A program made the translations under genes and the position numbers. DNA of 64,000 bases from the NCBI RefSeq assembly GCF_000316625.1, contig NC_019676.1, positions 2,684,501 through 2,748,500 of the forward strand, written 5' to 3'. The notes beneath the pieces were generated by a model. The model was not told where the DNA came from, did not search any database, and saw only the letters and a program-made list of their open reading frames with translations. How positions within the stretch are numbered: position 1 is the stretch's first letter; every line of letters starts with the position of its first letter. Origin of the DNA: Nostoc sp. PCC 7107 (lineage in GTDB: Bacteria > Cyanobacteriota > Cyanobacteriia > Cyanobacteriales > Nostocaceae). Shown piece by piece: positions 53,972 through 63,250 of the stretch.

Positions 53972-55257
53972 CAGCAATAATATCTGAGCAAACATATATT
54001 TGCGATCGCCACCCACGGGGAATTGTTTTAGTTGTTGATGATAACCCTGCCAATTTACAAGTTTTATCCAGCTTTTTAGATGAGTCTAACTTTGAAGTTT
54101 GGGCAGTTCGCAGCGGTGAAAAAGCCCTCCAGAAATTAAACAGCGATAATTTACCCGATTTAATCTTGCTTGATGTGATGATGCCTGGTATGGATGGATT
54201 TGAAACCTGCCAACATCTTAAAAACGATCCTCGTTCTGAGGATATTCCTATCATTTTTATGACTGCTCTCTCGGAAACTGACGATAAAGTTAAAGGATTG
54301 CGATTAGGCGCTGTAGACTATATTACGAAACCTTTTCAGCATGAAGAAGTATTGGTAAGAATTGAACATCATTTGCAGCTAAGAAATTTGACCAAAACTT
54401 TAATTGCTCAAAACACCGAACTCCAAAAAACTCAAACCCAACTCATCCAAGCGGAAAAGGTCGCAACTTTAGGTCAACTAGCAGCCGGAATTGCCCATGA
54501 GGTGAATAATCCTATCAATTTTATCGCTGGCAACTTAAATTTTTTAGAACAGTACGTTCAGGAAATAATAGATTTATTAGAACTCTATCAAAAGCATCTA
54601 ACTGAGCCACCTAATGAAATTAAAACAGCAATTGAAAAAAGTAATTTAAGTTTTTTGTTAAATGATATATCTAAAATTATTCAATCTATGCAACTGGGGA
54701 CTAATCGCGTTACAGAAATTGTCTCATCGTTAAATAAGTTTTCTCGACATAGTGAGGCAGGAAAAAAACTAGCTAACCTACATGAAGGTATAGAAAATAC
54801 TCTACTAATTCTCGGTCATCGACTCAAAGCAAATGCTCATCGGGATACTATTTTAATAATTAAAGAATATGGAAATTTACCACTGGTTGATTGCTATCCA
54901 GGTGAAATAAATCAAGTTTTTATGAATTTGATTTGTAATGCTATAGATGCTATTGAAGAATCACAAAAAAATCAAAAATTCCCAGAGACAAGTAATAACC
55001 CAGGTGTGATTCGCATTACCACCGAGCTTAAAGGAGAGAAAGTGATTCTCAAAATTGCTGATAATGGCTTAGGAATTAGTGAAGCAGAGAAAACCAAAAT
55101 TTTCGATGCTTTTTATACAACTAAACCTGTCGGTAAAGGAACTGGGTTAGGTTTATCAATTGCTTATCAAATTGTGGTTAACAATCATCATGGCAAACTA
55201 TATTACCAATCAAAGCTAGGTGAAGGTCTAGAGTTTATTATTGAATTACCTATCTGA
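53968..55257 (+). CDS. Response regulator-histidine kinase hybrid
   Basis: Soluble protein of 429 residues with the receiver first (IVLVVDDNPANLQVLSSFLD; phospho-acceptor Asp69 in LILLDVMMPGMDG; PF-K motif in YITKPFQHEEV), then a coiled coil and a HisKA/HATPase kinase. The phospho-acceptor His177 is in AAGIAHEVNNPINFI; the ATP region has NQVFMNLICNAIDAIEES and GTGLGLSIAYQIV. It overlaps the preceding hybrid kinase gene by four bases. It may receive phosphate from that kinase's receiver relay and in turn phosphorylate another output protein. Confidence 0.93.
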   Translation: MTAIISEQTYICDRHPRGIVLVVDDNPANLQVLSSFLDESNFEVWAVRSGEKALQKLNSDNLPDLILLDVMMPGMDGFETCQHLKNDPRSEDIPIIFMTALSETDDKVKGLRLGAVDYITKPFQHEEVLVRIEHHLQLRNLTKTLIAQNTELQKTQTQLIQAEKVATLGQLAAGIAHEVNNPINFIAGNLNFLEQYVQEIIDLLELYQKHLTEPPNEIKTAIEKSNLSFLLNDISKIIQSMQLGTNRVTEIVSSLNKFSRHSEAGKKLANLHEGIENTLLILGHRLKANAHRDTILIIKEYGNLPLVDCYPGEINQVFMNLICNAIDAIEESQKNQKFPETSNNPGVIRITTELKGEKVILKIADNGLGISEAEKTKIFDAFYTTKPVGKGTGLGLSIAYQIVVNNHHGKLYYQSKLGEGLEFIIELPI

Positions 55258-55561
55258 TATCTTGTTTGGTGAAAAACTGATTATGAGAGGATGTCTGAAA
55301 AGCGTTATAGCATCTACTAATCTGCTGAAGTAAAATACATTGCTAATAAAATTAGGCAACCCCACCGAAGTTTGCTTGGAGGGAAACCCTCCTGGGGGTT
55401 TCCCTCATGAGCGACTGCCTCAACTTTGCGCTTGACTCTGCGCCCCTCTGCGTTCAAACACATTAGTTATGTACCTCACTTGACCGGACATATTGTTAGC
55501 GGCAAAGTTACTCTCTGCGCCTCTGGGTGAGGCTTAAAATTCATAAATTTATGCAAAAATG
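55258..55561. other. Intergenic region with palindrome
   Basis: About 300 bases with no gene. An 11-bp perfect inverted repeat, GAGGGAAACCC (55379-55389) / GGGTTTCCCTC (55396-55406), sits downstream of the hybrid kinase gene and may terminate either strand. The rest is typical Nostocales intergenic repeat text (CTCTGCGCC-like segments). Confidence 0.6.
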
Positions 55562-56449
55562 CTAATTTAGGTGCTGCTGTAATAAACCAATAATTATTTC
55601 TGGTAATTCTAAATGAGGCAGCACTCCAGCATCTGCGATCGCATAAAATTTTTCTACAGCATTTAAATTTAAATTCGCCAATCTCCGCCCTAATTTAATA
55701 TTAGTAAATTGCGCTTTCTCACCCCAGAAAAACACACTGGGAGTTGTTAATCGTTGCAGATACAAACTCAAATCAAAATACAAATCACCCCGCAAAAATG
55801 CCAAAGCAGCAAACCGCGCATTTGGTTGTTGTGCTGAGGTTAAATAAGCTGCTACCATTTCTGGTGAAACACGTTCCGGTTGAGCGAAAAGAAAACTTTG
55901 TAAGAAATTCCGCACCGCTAATTCATTTTCTGCGCCCAACGCATAAATCAAACTATCTAACAGCGGTGTATTAATTACAGAAAGTGGTAATCTCCGTCCA
56001 GCACCTTGACCAAAATCATCAAAACCGGAAGGAGAAACTAAATATAATGATTGAAATAATTGCGGCTGACTAATAGCTAAACGAATAGTCAAAGCAGCCG
56101 TCAATGATGAGGCGATAACTGTTACAGGCTGGTGACAAGTTTGAGTAATAAATTCTGCAAGCGTAGTCAGATAATCTTTAATTTGATAATCGCGTACCGG
56201 GTGTGCAGAATCACCCCAACCAATTAAATCAGGTGCTAAAATGCGATATTTTGCGGCAAAAGCTGGGTATACTTTCGACCATTCATAAGCAGAAGCCCCA
56301 CCCCCAAAATTATGTAGAAATATTAGTGGGGTTAAATCTTCAGTATCCGCATTCAACCAAGGAGCAGATGTTTGAGTATAATACACCATCGCTCCCAAGG
56401 AAGTATGAATCACTTTATGCCCAAAGCCAGGAGGTTGAAACTGAAGCAT
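55562..56449 (-). CDS. Alpha/beta-fold hydrolase
   Basis: About 295 residues from the ATG at 56449 (MLQFQPPGFGHKVIHTSLGA). The upstream in-frame start would translate a heptamer tract (TFILHTSYFILF). The oxyanion segment is IFLHNFGGGASAYEWSKVYP. The nucleophile elbow reads VTVIASSLTAALTIRLA, so the usual GxSxG is AxSxT-like. The acid and His regions are likely near VFFWGEKAQF and DAGVLPHLELPE. The substrate is unknown, and the elbow substitution makes an active esterase less certain. Confidence 0.8.
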   Translation of the reverse strand: MLQFQPPGFGHKVIHTSLGAMVYYTQTSAPWLNADTEDLTPLIFLHNFGGGASAYEWSKVYPAFAAKYRILAPDLIGWGDSAHPVRDYQIKDYLTTLAEFITQTCHQPVTVIASSLTAALTIRLAISQPQLFQSLYLVSPSGFDDFGQGAGRRLPLSVINTPLLDSLIYALGAENELAVRNFLQSFLFAQPERVSPEMVAAYLTSAQQPNARFAALAFLRGDLYFDLSLYLQRLTTPSVFFWGEKAQFTNIKLGRRLANLNLNAVEKFYAIADAGVLPHLELPEIIIGLLQQHLN

Positions 56450-56483
56450 AAAAAGTATGAAGTATGAAGTGTGAAGTATGAAA
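56450..56483. repeat. Heptamer tract ATGAAGT/GTGAAGT
   Basis: About four imperfect copies of GAAGTAT/GAAGTGT lie directly upstream of the alpha/beta hydrolase ATG. It is the same repeat type as 4038-4070 in reverse orientation. Confidence 0.8.
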
Positions 56484-56538
56484 GTCAATATAGCCCTAAA
56501 TAATTTACAAACATCCCTCCAGGAAAATTATCAAAAAT

Positions 56539-57036
56539 CTAACGGTTATCTCTCGTAATATGAGTTAATTCATTTAAATTATCACCACTAATCTTATAAG
56601 CATTACCAAAACCAAGAATAAAACGACCTGAACTAGGAACCAGTTGAAAAATCCGAAAGTCAGCCAAACCTTTTAAGACTTCAATCATTTCTCCAAAGCA
56701 TTCTTGAAATTGGTCAACAATTTTATTCCAAGTGTCTGTATCTCTTTCTATTAACGTAGCCGTACAATCAAAACTTAAGCGCCGACGAGCAAAAATATTA
56801 TTACTTTTTGCTTCGTCTTCAATAAACAAAATACTCAACCGAGGATTAGCATAAATATTTTGTGTGTGGATTGCCAAGTCACTGATATAAATATAAATAT
56901 TTTTGGTTTCATCGACTACGAAAGGTGCATAGCTACTATTAGGTATGCCATCCTGATTGACTGTGCTAATAATGACACTCTGAAATTCTTGCAGAAAACT
57001 TGTGTATTGAGCTTGAGCTTGTTCTAGTTGGCTCAT
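56539..57036 (-). CDS. HugZ/pyridoxamine oxidase-like split-barrel protein
   Basis: Protein of 165 residues with the FMN-binding split-barrel fold. SVIISTVNQDGIPNSSYAPF and the segment IYIYISDLAIHTQNIYANPR are the family blocks, and RRRLSFDCTATLIERD lies in the later strands. It matches the HugZ-like subfamily of small proteins involved in haem degradation in other bacteria. No haem uptake genes are near. Either FMN or haem binding is possible. Confidence 0.85.
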   Translation of the reverse strand: MSQLEQAQAQYTSFLQEFQSVIISTVNQDGIPNSSYAPFVVDETKNIYIYISDLAIHTQNIYANPRLSILFIEDEAKSNNIFARRRLSFDCTATLIERDTDTWNKIVDQFQECFGEMIEVLKGLADFRIFQLVPSSGRFILGFGNAYKISGDNLNELTHITRDNR

Positions 57037-57186
57037 AAGTAGTTTTTTGTATGTTTAGCAACGTTTAAGTAAGTATTTTAGCGTTTTTAGGCGATCGCCA
57101 AAACACCAATTTATTGTACCTACTTCCTCATATTTGAGAACAAAACCGATATCATGTAACAAACAACAAGTAATGAGGACGCAATT

Positions 57187-58671
57187 GTGAGTGACAAAAA
57201 TCGTTCTCAATGGGACTTAGGCAGGTTTATCAAAACCTTGTCTTACTTTGAGGTTATTCCCTTTCTCAACTGCATACAAAAACTCATCCAAGGTCGTCCC
57301 CAAAAAACAACATCTAGACCTAATGGAGAAAAAAGCGTGGGTGTAATACTAGTAGCAGGTGCAACAGGTGGTCTTGGTAAACGAGTCGTGAAGCGACTTG
57401 TAAAACGAGGTTATCAAGTACGAGGTCTGGTGCGTGATATTGAAAAAGCACGGTCAATTTTAGGTGACGATGTTGACTTAGTAGTTGCAGATATTACCAA
57501 ACCTGAAACTTTAAATACTTTAGTCATGGCTAATATTCAAGCCGTAATTTGTTTTACAGCAGTGCGTGTCCAACCAATGGAAGGAGACACAGCTAATAGA
57601 GAAAAATATTATCAAGGCATTAAATTTTACCAACCTGAAATTGTTGGCGACACTCCCGAAAATGTCGAATATCAAGGGGTGAAAAACTTAGTAGAAGCAG
57701 CAGCTAAACACCTCCCCGCAGCCAACGAAAAACTTATATTTGATTTTACCCATCCCTCAGACGAATTAAAAAATATCTGGGGTGCTTTAGATGATGTTGT
57801 CATGGGTGGTGTTAGTTCTAGTAATATTCAATTAACAGAAAATACCGCTGTGTTTGCTGGTAATGTTTCCACCGCCAACTCAGGAGGATTTGCATCTGTG
57901 AGAACTAAGAATTTTGACCCACCATTTAATTTATCTGGTTACATAGGTGTAGAATTACGCGTTAAAGGTGATGGCCAACGTTATAAAATATTTCTCCGTC
58001 CCGATGCAACTTGGGATGGTTTAGGTTACAGCTATTCCTTCGATACGGTCGCTAATACTTGGATAAATGTTCGCATTCCTTTTGCGGAATTAACACCTGT
58101 ATTTCGAGCCAAAACTGTTAAAGATGCTCCACCATTAGATGCAAGTCGCATTAGCTCATTTCAACTGATGTTGAGTAAATTTGAATATGATGGTGCATTA
58201 AATCCCAAATTTACCCCTGGTGGTTTTAGTTTGCAGATAGAATCTATCAAAGCATATAACGGCAAAACTGCACCTCAATTTGTGCTTGTCAGTTCCGCAG
58301 GTGTCACCCGTCCTGGTAGACCAGGAATTAATTTAGATGAAGAACCACCAGCAGTCAGATTAAATGATCAATTGGGTGGTATTTTAACCTGGAAGTTAAA
58401 GGGCGAAGATAGTTTAAGAGTCAGTGGTATTCCTTATACAATCGTGAGACCTTGCGCTTTAACTGAAGAAAGTGGCGGACAGGAAGTAATCTTTGAACAA
58501 GGTGATAATATTCGCGGTAAAATCAGCCGAGAGGATGTGGCAGAAATTTGTGTGCAAGCGTTAGAACAAAGTAAAGTACATAATGTCACTTTTGAAGTAA
58601 AAGCAACAGAAAATGAAGTGAACTATCTCAATTGGGAGACACTATTTTCTAATTTACAACCTGATAAGTAA
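57187..58671 (+). CDS. SDR/NmrA-like protein with inserted CIA30 domain
   Basis: Fusion of 494 residues, starting at GTG 57187 with AGGA eight to eleven bases upstream. The Rossmann motif is VGVILVAGATGGLGKRVVKR (Gly58 to Gly64). A CIA30 (NDUFAF1-like) domain is inserted at about residues 182-356, starting with LIFDFTHPSDELKNIWGALD and containing FAGNVSTANSGGFASVRT. The Rossmann domain resumes with PQFVLVSSAGVTRPGRPG. In mitochondria CIA30 assists complex I assembly, so a role in NDH-1 or another photosynthetic complex is a reasonable inference. Plant and algal homologues of this fused type exist. Confidence 0.87.
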   Translation: MSDKNRSQWDLGRFIKTLSYFEVIPFLNCIQKLIQGRPQKTTSRPNGEKSVGVILVAGATGGLGKRVVKRLVKRGYQVRGLVRDIEKARSILGDDVDLVVADITKPETLNTLVMANIQAVICFTAVRVQPMEGDTANREKYYQGIKFYQPEIVGDTPENVEYQGVKNLVEAAAKHLPAANEKLIFDFTHPSDELKNIWGALDDVVMGGVSSSNIQLTENTAVFAGNVSTANSGGFASVRTKNFDPPFNLSGYIGVELRVKGDGQRYKIFLRPDATWDGLGYSYSFDTVANTWINVRIPFAELTPVFRAKTVKDAPPLDASRISSFQLMLSKFEYDGALNPKFTPGGFSLQIESIKAYNGKTAPQFVLVSSAGVTRPGRPGINLDEEPPAVRLNDQLGGILTWKLKGEDSLRVSGIPYTIVRPCALTEESGGQEVIFEQGDNIRGKISREDVAEICVQALEQSKVHNVTFEVKATENEVNYLNWETLFSNLQPDK

Positions 58672-58866
58672 ATCAAATCACATCTTGCACCAAGTGACTG
58701 AAATGGTGGTTCATATTGCACACTAACAAAATACGCCTGTATGGGTTACAAACTCCACACAGTATATTTTGGGTAAATGGGGTACAAGCCTAAAACCCAA
58801 AATAATGTAGAGATGCTAAATGTAACGTCTCTATCTTCTTTCTTTGTGTTCTTTGCACTTTGGAAA

Positions 58867-59214
58867 ATGAAAAGACTTCAAGCATTAGGAATAGCAATTG
58901 CTTTAGTCATCATAATCTGGGCTGGATTATTTTCTAACACCGCATCATCACAACAAACCGAATCTCGCCTGAATAATTTACAGGCTGATTTTAATCGGAT
59001 GGAGTCGCGGTTAAATCAAATAGAATCTCAACTCGGAAACACCCGCCAGTCTCCTAACTCCAGAACAACGATTACCGTACCACAGTCAAGCAGAAGAAAT
59101 TTGTCACAGTTAGAAAGGGATAAAATGTTTGACCGACTGGCAACTTTAGTGGTTGAATTAAAACAACAAGTTAATACTTTAGAGCAACGCATTGCTAAGT
59201 TAGAATCTCGTTAA
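58867..59214 (+). CDS. Single-pass membrane coiled-coil protein
   Basis: About 115 residues from the ATG at 58867 (MKRLQALGIAIALVIIIWAG), where the N-terminus is a clean signal anchor. Longer ATG starts at 58777 and 58813 are in frame but add low-complexity sequence. A coiled coil (ESRLNNLQADFNRMESRLNQ and a later KQQVNTLEQRIAKLESR) flanks a Ser/Thr-rich linker. No named domain; it may oligomerise at the membrane. Confidence 0.7.
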   Translation: MKRLQALGIAIALVIIIWAGLFSNTASSQQTESRLNNLQADFNRMESRLNQIESQLGNTRQSPNSRTTITVPQSSRRNLSQLERDKMFDRLATLVVELKQQVNTLEQRIAKLESR

Positions 59215-59219
59215 TTAAC

Positions 59220-59612
59220 ATGGCAATTAATATTCCAGAACCAATGATATATGAAGGCGGTTGTCATTGTGGTGCGGTAAGGTTTCGAGTTGTAGTTAAA
59301 CAACATAAAGTTGATGATTGTAACTGTTCTATTTGTCGAAAGAAAGGCTTTTTACACTTAATCATTCCCAAGGAACAATTTACTTTATTACAAGGCGAGA
59401 ATGAGTTAACCACTTACAAATTCAATACAGGAGTTGCTCAACATAAATTCTGTAGCATTTGTGGAATACATTCTTTTTATATACCCCGCAGCCATCCTGA
59501 TTGTATTGATGTAAATGTGCGCTGCTTAGATGGCGATGTCATAGCAAATTTTGAAGTTATACCTTTTGATGGGATGAATTGGGAAGCTAATATCCACAAG
59601 TTGATTAATTAA
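59220..59612 (+). CDS. GFA-family protein (Cys-rich zinc fold)
   Basis: Protein of 130 residues with the GFA/CENP-V fold. GGCHCGAVRFRV, CNCSICRKKGF and KFCSICGIHSFYIPRSHPD supply the Cys pairs that bind two zinc ions. GFA proteins were named after a glutathione-dependent formaldehyde-activating enzyme, though most members have unproven function. The stop of the preceding gene is five bases away, so they may be co-transcribed. ATG at 59220 is the only sensible start. Confidence 0.9.
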   Translation: MAINIPEPMIYEGGCHCGAVRFRVVVKQHKVDDCNCSICRKKGFLHLIIPKEQFTLLQGENELTTYKFNTGVAQHKFCSICGIHSFYIPRSHPDCIDVNVRCLDGDVIANFEVIPFDGMNWEANIHKLIN

Positions 59613-60104
59613 CATAGTGACAGATAAGTAATTATAGTGGTGTTCATAATTTAAATTTGTTTACTAAATAACGCGGAGAACAAGGAAAAATCGAGTAAGA
59701 AATAAAAATCTACTTAATTGTTTCAAAAAGTAAACAAGTAAAAACTAGATCCTCGACTTTTGAAGAAGTTTGGGATCTAATTTTTCGCAAGTTATTTATA
59801 ACTGCTATATTATTTATATACGGTCTACTCTCAGCACAGATGAATTATCTAGAATTTATTGTTGTTTGAAGAAAAGATCCCAAGTATATATTTTTGTAGA
59901 GCAATTGCTAAAGAAATATGAGGAAAAATCAACCACAGGCAATGGAGATTATATAAAGGTTGTACTAGGAGTGAATAGATGTCTCATCAGCCTGTTTTAC
60001 AAGCTGATATAGCTGAATAAAGGGAATCTCTTCAGTTAAGCAAGTATAGAAAGATTATTCAGTTTATATCAGTTATTAACCCTTGAAAATTAGGGAAAAT
60101 TTCT
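59613..60104. other. Intergenic region without a supported gene
   Basis: About 490 bases. It contains a degraded palindrome (59747-59778, AGATCC...GGATCT) related to the dispersed palindromes at 5602 and 11413. A plus-strand frame near 59770-60012 has no ATG-led context or conservation. No RNA gene found. Confidence 0.55.
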
Positions 60105-60479
60105 ATGAATCAACCATATCTATCTCCAGATGATTTGCCTTCTCATAAAACAACACTGATTAGTGAATTATTACTTAGTCAACTAGAAGAGACAGTCAAA
60201 CAACGCTTTTTTTCTAATTGCGATCGCACTGTACGCCTTTTACTATCTAGTTGTCATTGGTATTTCAAAATTAATAGCGGTATTCTCATATTAATCATGG
60301 TTTGCCATGATATCGAAAGCTATCAGAACATTATGATGACTGTTCCCCATTTAGCAGACAAGTTAAGAAAGTTTGCTAACCAAGCCAAAATTAGTATTAG
60401 TTCTCCTGTGAACCAAGGTATTCCTTGGGTAATCAGTGTCAATGATCTCTTTTTTGGGGAAGAATCATCTGAGCGTTAA
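60105..60479 (+). CDS. Conserved hypothetical protein, 124 aa
   Basis: Starts MNQPYLSPDDLPSHKTTLIS, soluble, alpha/beta. Segments like DRTVRLLLSSCHWYFKINSG and ILILIMVCHDIESYQNIMMT show a hydrophobic core. The C-terminus is NDLFFGEESSER. I do not recognise a named domain. It is convergent with the DUF1868 gene across a strong terminator. Confidence 0.6.
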   Translation: MNQPYLSPDDLPSHKTTLISELLLSQLEETVKQRFFSNCDRTVRLLLSSCHWYFKINSGILILIMVCHDIESYQNIMMTVPHLADKLRKFANQAKISISSPVNQGIPWVISVNDLFFGEESSER

Positions 60480-60635
60480 TTTGAGAGTATGGAATAGAGA
60501 ACAAGCTTTGTTCTACGCACAAAGATTGTCTGTTGAGACTGGGTGTAGAGGTGCAATAGTGTTGAATACTTACACTCTTCTCTAAAACCTTAATTTTTAG
60601 TTTTCTTGAGTAAATTCTACTGATGTAAATTAGAA

Positions 60636-60674
60636 GATATGGAGACAAAGAAAATTAACCTTTGTCTCCATATC
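60636..60674. terminator. Strong bidirectional terminator hairpin
   Basis: GATATGGAGACAAAG (60636-60650) and CTTTGTCTCCATATC (60660-60674) form a perfect 15-bp stem with a 9-base loop between two convergent genes. This is the best terminator in the window. Confidence 0.85.
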
Positions 60675-60704
60675 CAGTTTTACCCTACCTTGCCAGGTAC
60701 AAAC

Positions 60705-61493
60705 TTAAAAATCTAAACTTGGCCAGTCTGGTTCACGGTAATAGCGTGTCATATCATCAAATTTCCGCAATTCCACGCGGTTAACGAGAAGTTCTGGAAA
60801 ATCTCCTAACCATTGTTGATTTAATTCACAAAGCATATCACTGAGTTTATTTCGGTCTAAATTAGGTGAAATATCACCAAAATAGCCTAATGTAATGTGG
60901 GCTGTCAGGTGATAATGTTGTTCAATTCCTAATGCAATCAACTTGGGATTTTGATAAATTTGGCGACGAAATTGAATAACTTGTTCATAAGAACTTTCAT
61001 CTTTGGGTACTAAACAAACACCCAATGCTCTTGGCATCAGCACCAATCCCAGCATTTGCCAGCAAATGGGGTTAGTTCCCGATGTGATGGATTGTTGATA
61101 TTGTTGAAAGATTTCCGCACAGTAATGGCGTAATTCTTCCTCAAATTTGGGATTTTTCTCACAAGCATCGAGATAAGCATGATCCCAAATCAAGTCTGCC
61201 AAAGTTAAATGAAAGCTCCCAGGTGGTACCGGAACAATCAAATTATCGTTGACAGGCAGCTGCAACAGTTGCTCTTGGTAAGTTGCTAATATTCCATAAA
61301 AAGCAGAGTTTTCGGCTGCTTCATCTGCGGTTGGGGTAATCAGTGTATAGCCAGGAAAAGGCGCTGCTTGTCTTGTTCCAGAATGGGGCTGGAACTTAGA
61401 AGACTCCTGGATATGCTGAACTTGGGACTTGTATGCTTCTAGTAGCATCATTCTTGCTACCCGGTTCAGGTAAGTTTGGTAGTTGTCGTCCAA
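60705..61493 (-). CDS. DUF1868 protein, 2H phosphoesterase-like
   Basis: Protein of 262 residues. Two HxT motifs spaced through the chain, PGSFHLTLADLIWDH and YHLTAHITLGYFGDIS, mark the 2H phosphoesterase superfamily (2',3'-cyclic phosphate or related linkages). It belongs with DUF1868. Substrate unknown. The downstream 15-bp hairpin should end transcription. Confidence 0.85.
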   Translation of the reverse strand: MDDNYQTYLNRVARMMLLEAYKSQVQHIQESSKFQPHSGTRQAAPFPGYTLITPTADEAAENSAFYGILATYQEQLLQLPVNDNLIVPVPPGSFHLTLADLIWDHAYLDACEKNPKFEEELRHYCAEIFQQYQQSITSGTNPICWQMLGLVLMPRALGVCLVPKDESSYEQVIQFRRQIYQNPKLIALGIEQHYHLTAHITLGYFGDISPNLDRNKLSDMLCELNQQWLGDFPELLVNRVELRKFDDMTRYYREPDWPSLDF

Positions 61494-61682
61494 TCTTTAA
61501 TAGCCTCGCGTTCTTACTTGATAGATTTTAGGGAAAATTATCCAATTGTGACTAAGTTGACTTAAAAAGTATTTAGCATTTGGGAAAGAGAGAAAAGTCT
61601 AAACTCTGGGAATAAGGTTTTTTCAGCCTTGAGCTTGAAGACATCATTGTTTATAGTCCCTGAGATGTTATGAGGTTGATAT

Positions 61683-62672
61683 ATGCCAGTCTTGGTTTAC
61701 TGGGGTGAAGATGACTTTGCTATGGAAAAAGCGGTTAATTCGTTGCGCGATCGCATTTTAGATCCCCTGTGGACAGATTTTAACTATTCTTATTTTGCGC
61801 CTGATCAACCTGATACAGCGATCGCCGCGTTAAATCAAGTAATGACTCCCGCCTTTGGCGCTGGCGGGCGTTTGATTTGGCTGATGAATACAAACCTCTG
61901 TCAACAATGTCCTGATAACGTTTTGGCGGAATTGACGCGCACTTTACCAGTAATTCCCGAAAATTCCTTTTTATTACTTACTAGCCGCAGTAAACCCGAT
62001 GAACGGCTGAAATCTACAAAATTTCTCAAACAATTCGCCACGGAGTTTCGGGAATTCTCTCTCATACCACCGTGGAAAACTGAATTAATTGTCCAAGCTG
62101 TTCAACAAGCGGCTCAAGCTGTGGGAGTGCAACTCACACCTCAAACTACTGAACTGTTAGCCGAAGCTGTGGGTAATGATACAAGGTTGCTTTATAACGA
62201 GTTAGAAAAATTACGGCTGTATCATCTAGAGAGCAAAAAGCCTTTAGATGTAGATACTGTTAGCAAATTAGTCAGGAATACTACGCAAAATAGTTTACAA
62301 TTAGCAGCAGCAATTAGAACAGGTGATACAGGCAAAGCTTTAACTGTGTTAACTGACCTGCTAAATGCGGCAGAACCAGGATTGCGGATAGTGGCAACAT
62401 TAATTGGTCAATTTCGCACTTGGTTGTGGGTCAAAATTGTCACAGATAGCGGTGAGCGTAATCCACAAGCTGTAGCTCAAGCCGCCGATGTGAGCAACCC
62501 TAAACGTATCTACTTTTTACAACAAGAAGTCAAATTTCTGTCTGTGCAGCAACTAATTTCCTGTTTACCACTACTTTTGGAGTTAGAAGTCAGCCTTAAG
62601 CAAGGATCTGCGGAAATATCTACACTCCAAACAAAAGTAATTGAACTTTGTCAAATATGTAAAGGCAACTGA
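61683..62672 (+). CDS. holA: DNA polymerase III delta subunit
   Basis: Clamp loader subunit of 329 residues. It begins MPVLVYWGEDDFAMEKAVNS, with the AAA+-like N-terminus lacking a P-loop, as in HolA. The segment AVGNDTRLLYNELEKLRLY and the C-terminal collar region (LPLLLELEVSLKQGSAEIS) match the family. It opens the beta clamp and is part of the replication machinery. The preceding ATG has no clear competing start. Confidence 0.93.
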   Translation: MPVLVYWGEDDFAMEKAVNSLRDRILDPLWTDFNYSYFAPDQPDTAIAALNQVMTPAFGAGGRLIWLMNTNLCQQCPDNVLAELTRTLPVIPENSFLLLTSRSKPDERLKSTKFLKQFATEFREFSLIPPWKTELIVQAVQQAAQAVGVQLTPQTTELLAEAVGNDTRLLYNELEKLRLYHLESKKPLDVDTVSKLVRNTTQNSLQLAAAIRTGDTGKALTVLTDLLNAAEPGLRIVATLIGQFRTWLWVKIVTDSGERNPQAVAQAADVSNPKRIYFLQQEVKFLSVQQLISCLPLLLELEVSLKQGSAEISTLQTKVIELCQICKGN

Positions 62673-62782
62673 AAATACATATAAAATTTCGGTACACTGA
62701 AATGTTGTTGGAACTTCTCACTCCAAAAGTAATTCACAATCAATAACGTACCCCTAAGATTGAGTCCTGTGTCACAGACATT

Positions 62783-63250
62783 ATGAATAAAATTGCTAAT
62801 TTGTTTTTCCGAGATGCTCTGAAAAATTTATTACCGAGAAATCTATTTTTTGGAGTTATGGCTAGTGCTAGTTTGTTTGCCAGCACTTTAACATTTACAG
62901 CCAAAGCTGATGCTCAAACTCCCGCTGTGAACAACAACGAAATTGTCAGCTATGCCCAAGCTGTTTTAGCAATGGAACCATCGCGTCAACAAGCCTTCGG
63001 AGAAATTAAAAAATTAATCGGTGGTGGAGAAATTCCCCAGATTGTTTGTAACGATCCTAAAAGCATTAACAATTTACCACGCAAAGCCAGAGATATTGCT
63101 GTCAACTACTGTAATCGCTCTCAAAAAATAGTTGAAGAAAACGGCTTAACCATTGAGCGTTTCAATAAGATTACTGTAGAAGTTCAAAATGACAATAACT
63201 TAAAAAGGCAGATTTACAATACATTAATTCGCCTGCAAAAAAAATCCTGA
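62783..63250 (+). CDS. DUF4168 domain protein, secreted
   Basis: Protein of 155 residues with a signal peptide (FFGVMASASLFASTLTFTAK, cleavage near AKADA-Q). The mature part is helical, with YAQAVLAMEPSRQQAFGEIK and SIERFNKIT-like segments (TIERFNKITVEVQNDNN) characteristic of DUF4168. It is expected in the periplasm. Function unknown. Confidence 0.85.
   Translation: MNKIANLFFRDALKNLLPRNLFFGVMASASLFASTLTFTAKADAQTPAVNNNEIVSYAQAVLAMEPSRQQAFGEIKKLIGGGEIPQIVCNDPKSINNLPRKARDIAVNYCNRSQKIVEENGLTIERFNKITVEVQNDNNLKRQIYNTLIRLQKKS

Noticed and set aside
59770-60012. Plus-strand frame of 80 codons
   Set aside because: No ATG near the 5' end, no domain, and it begins in a decayed palindrome.
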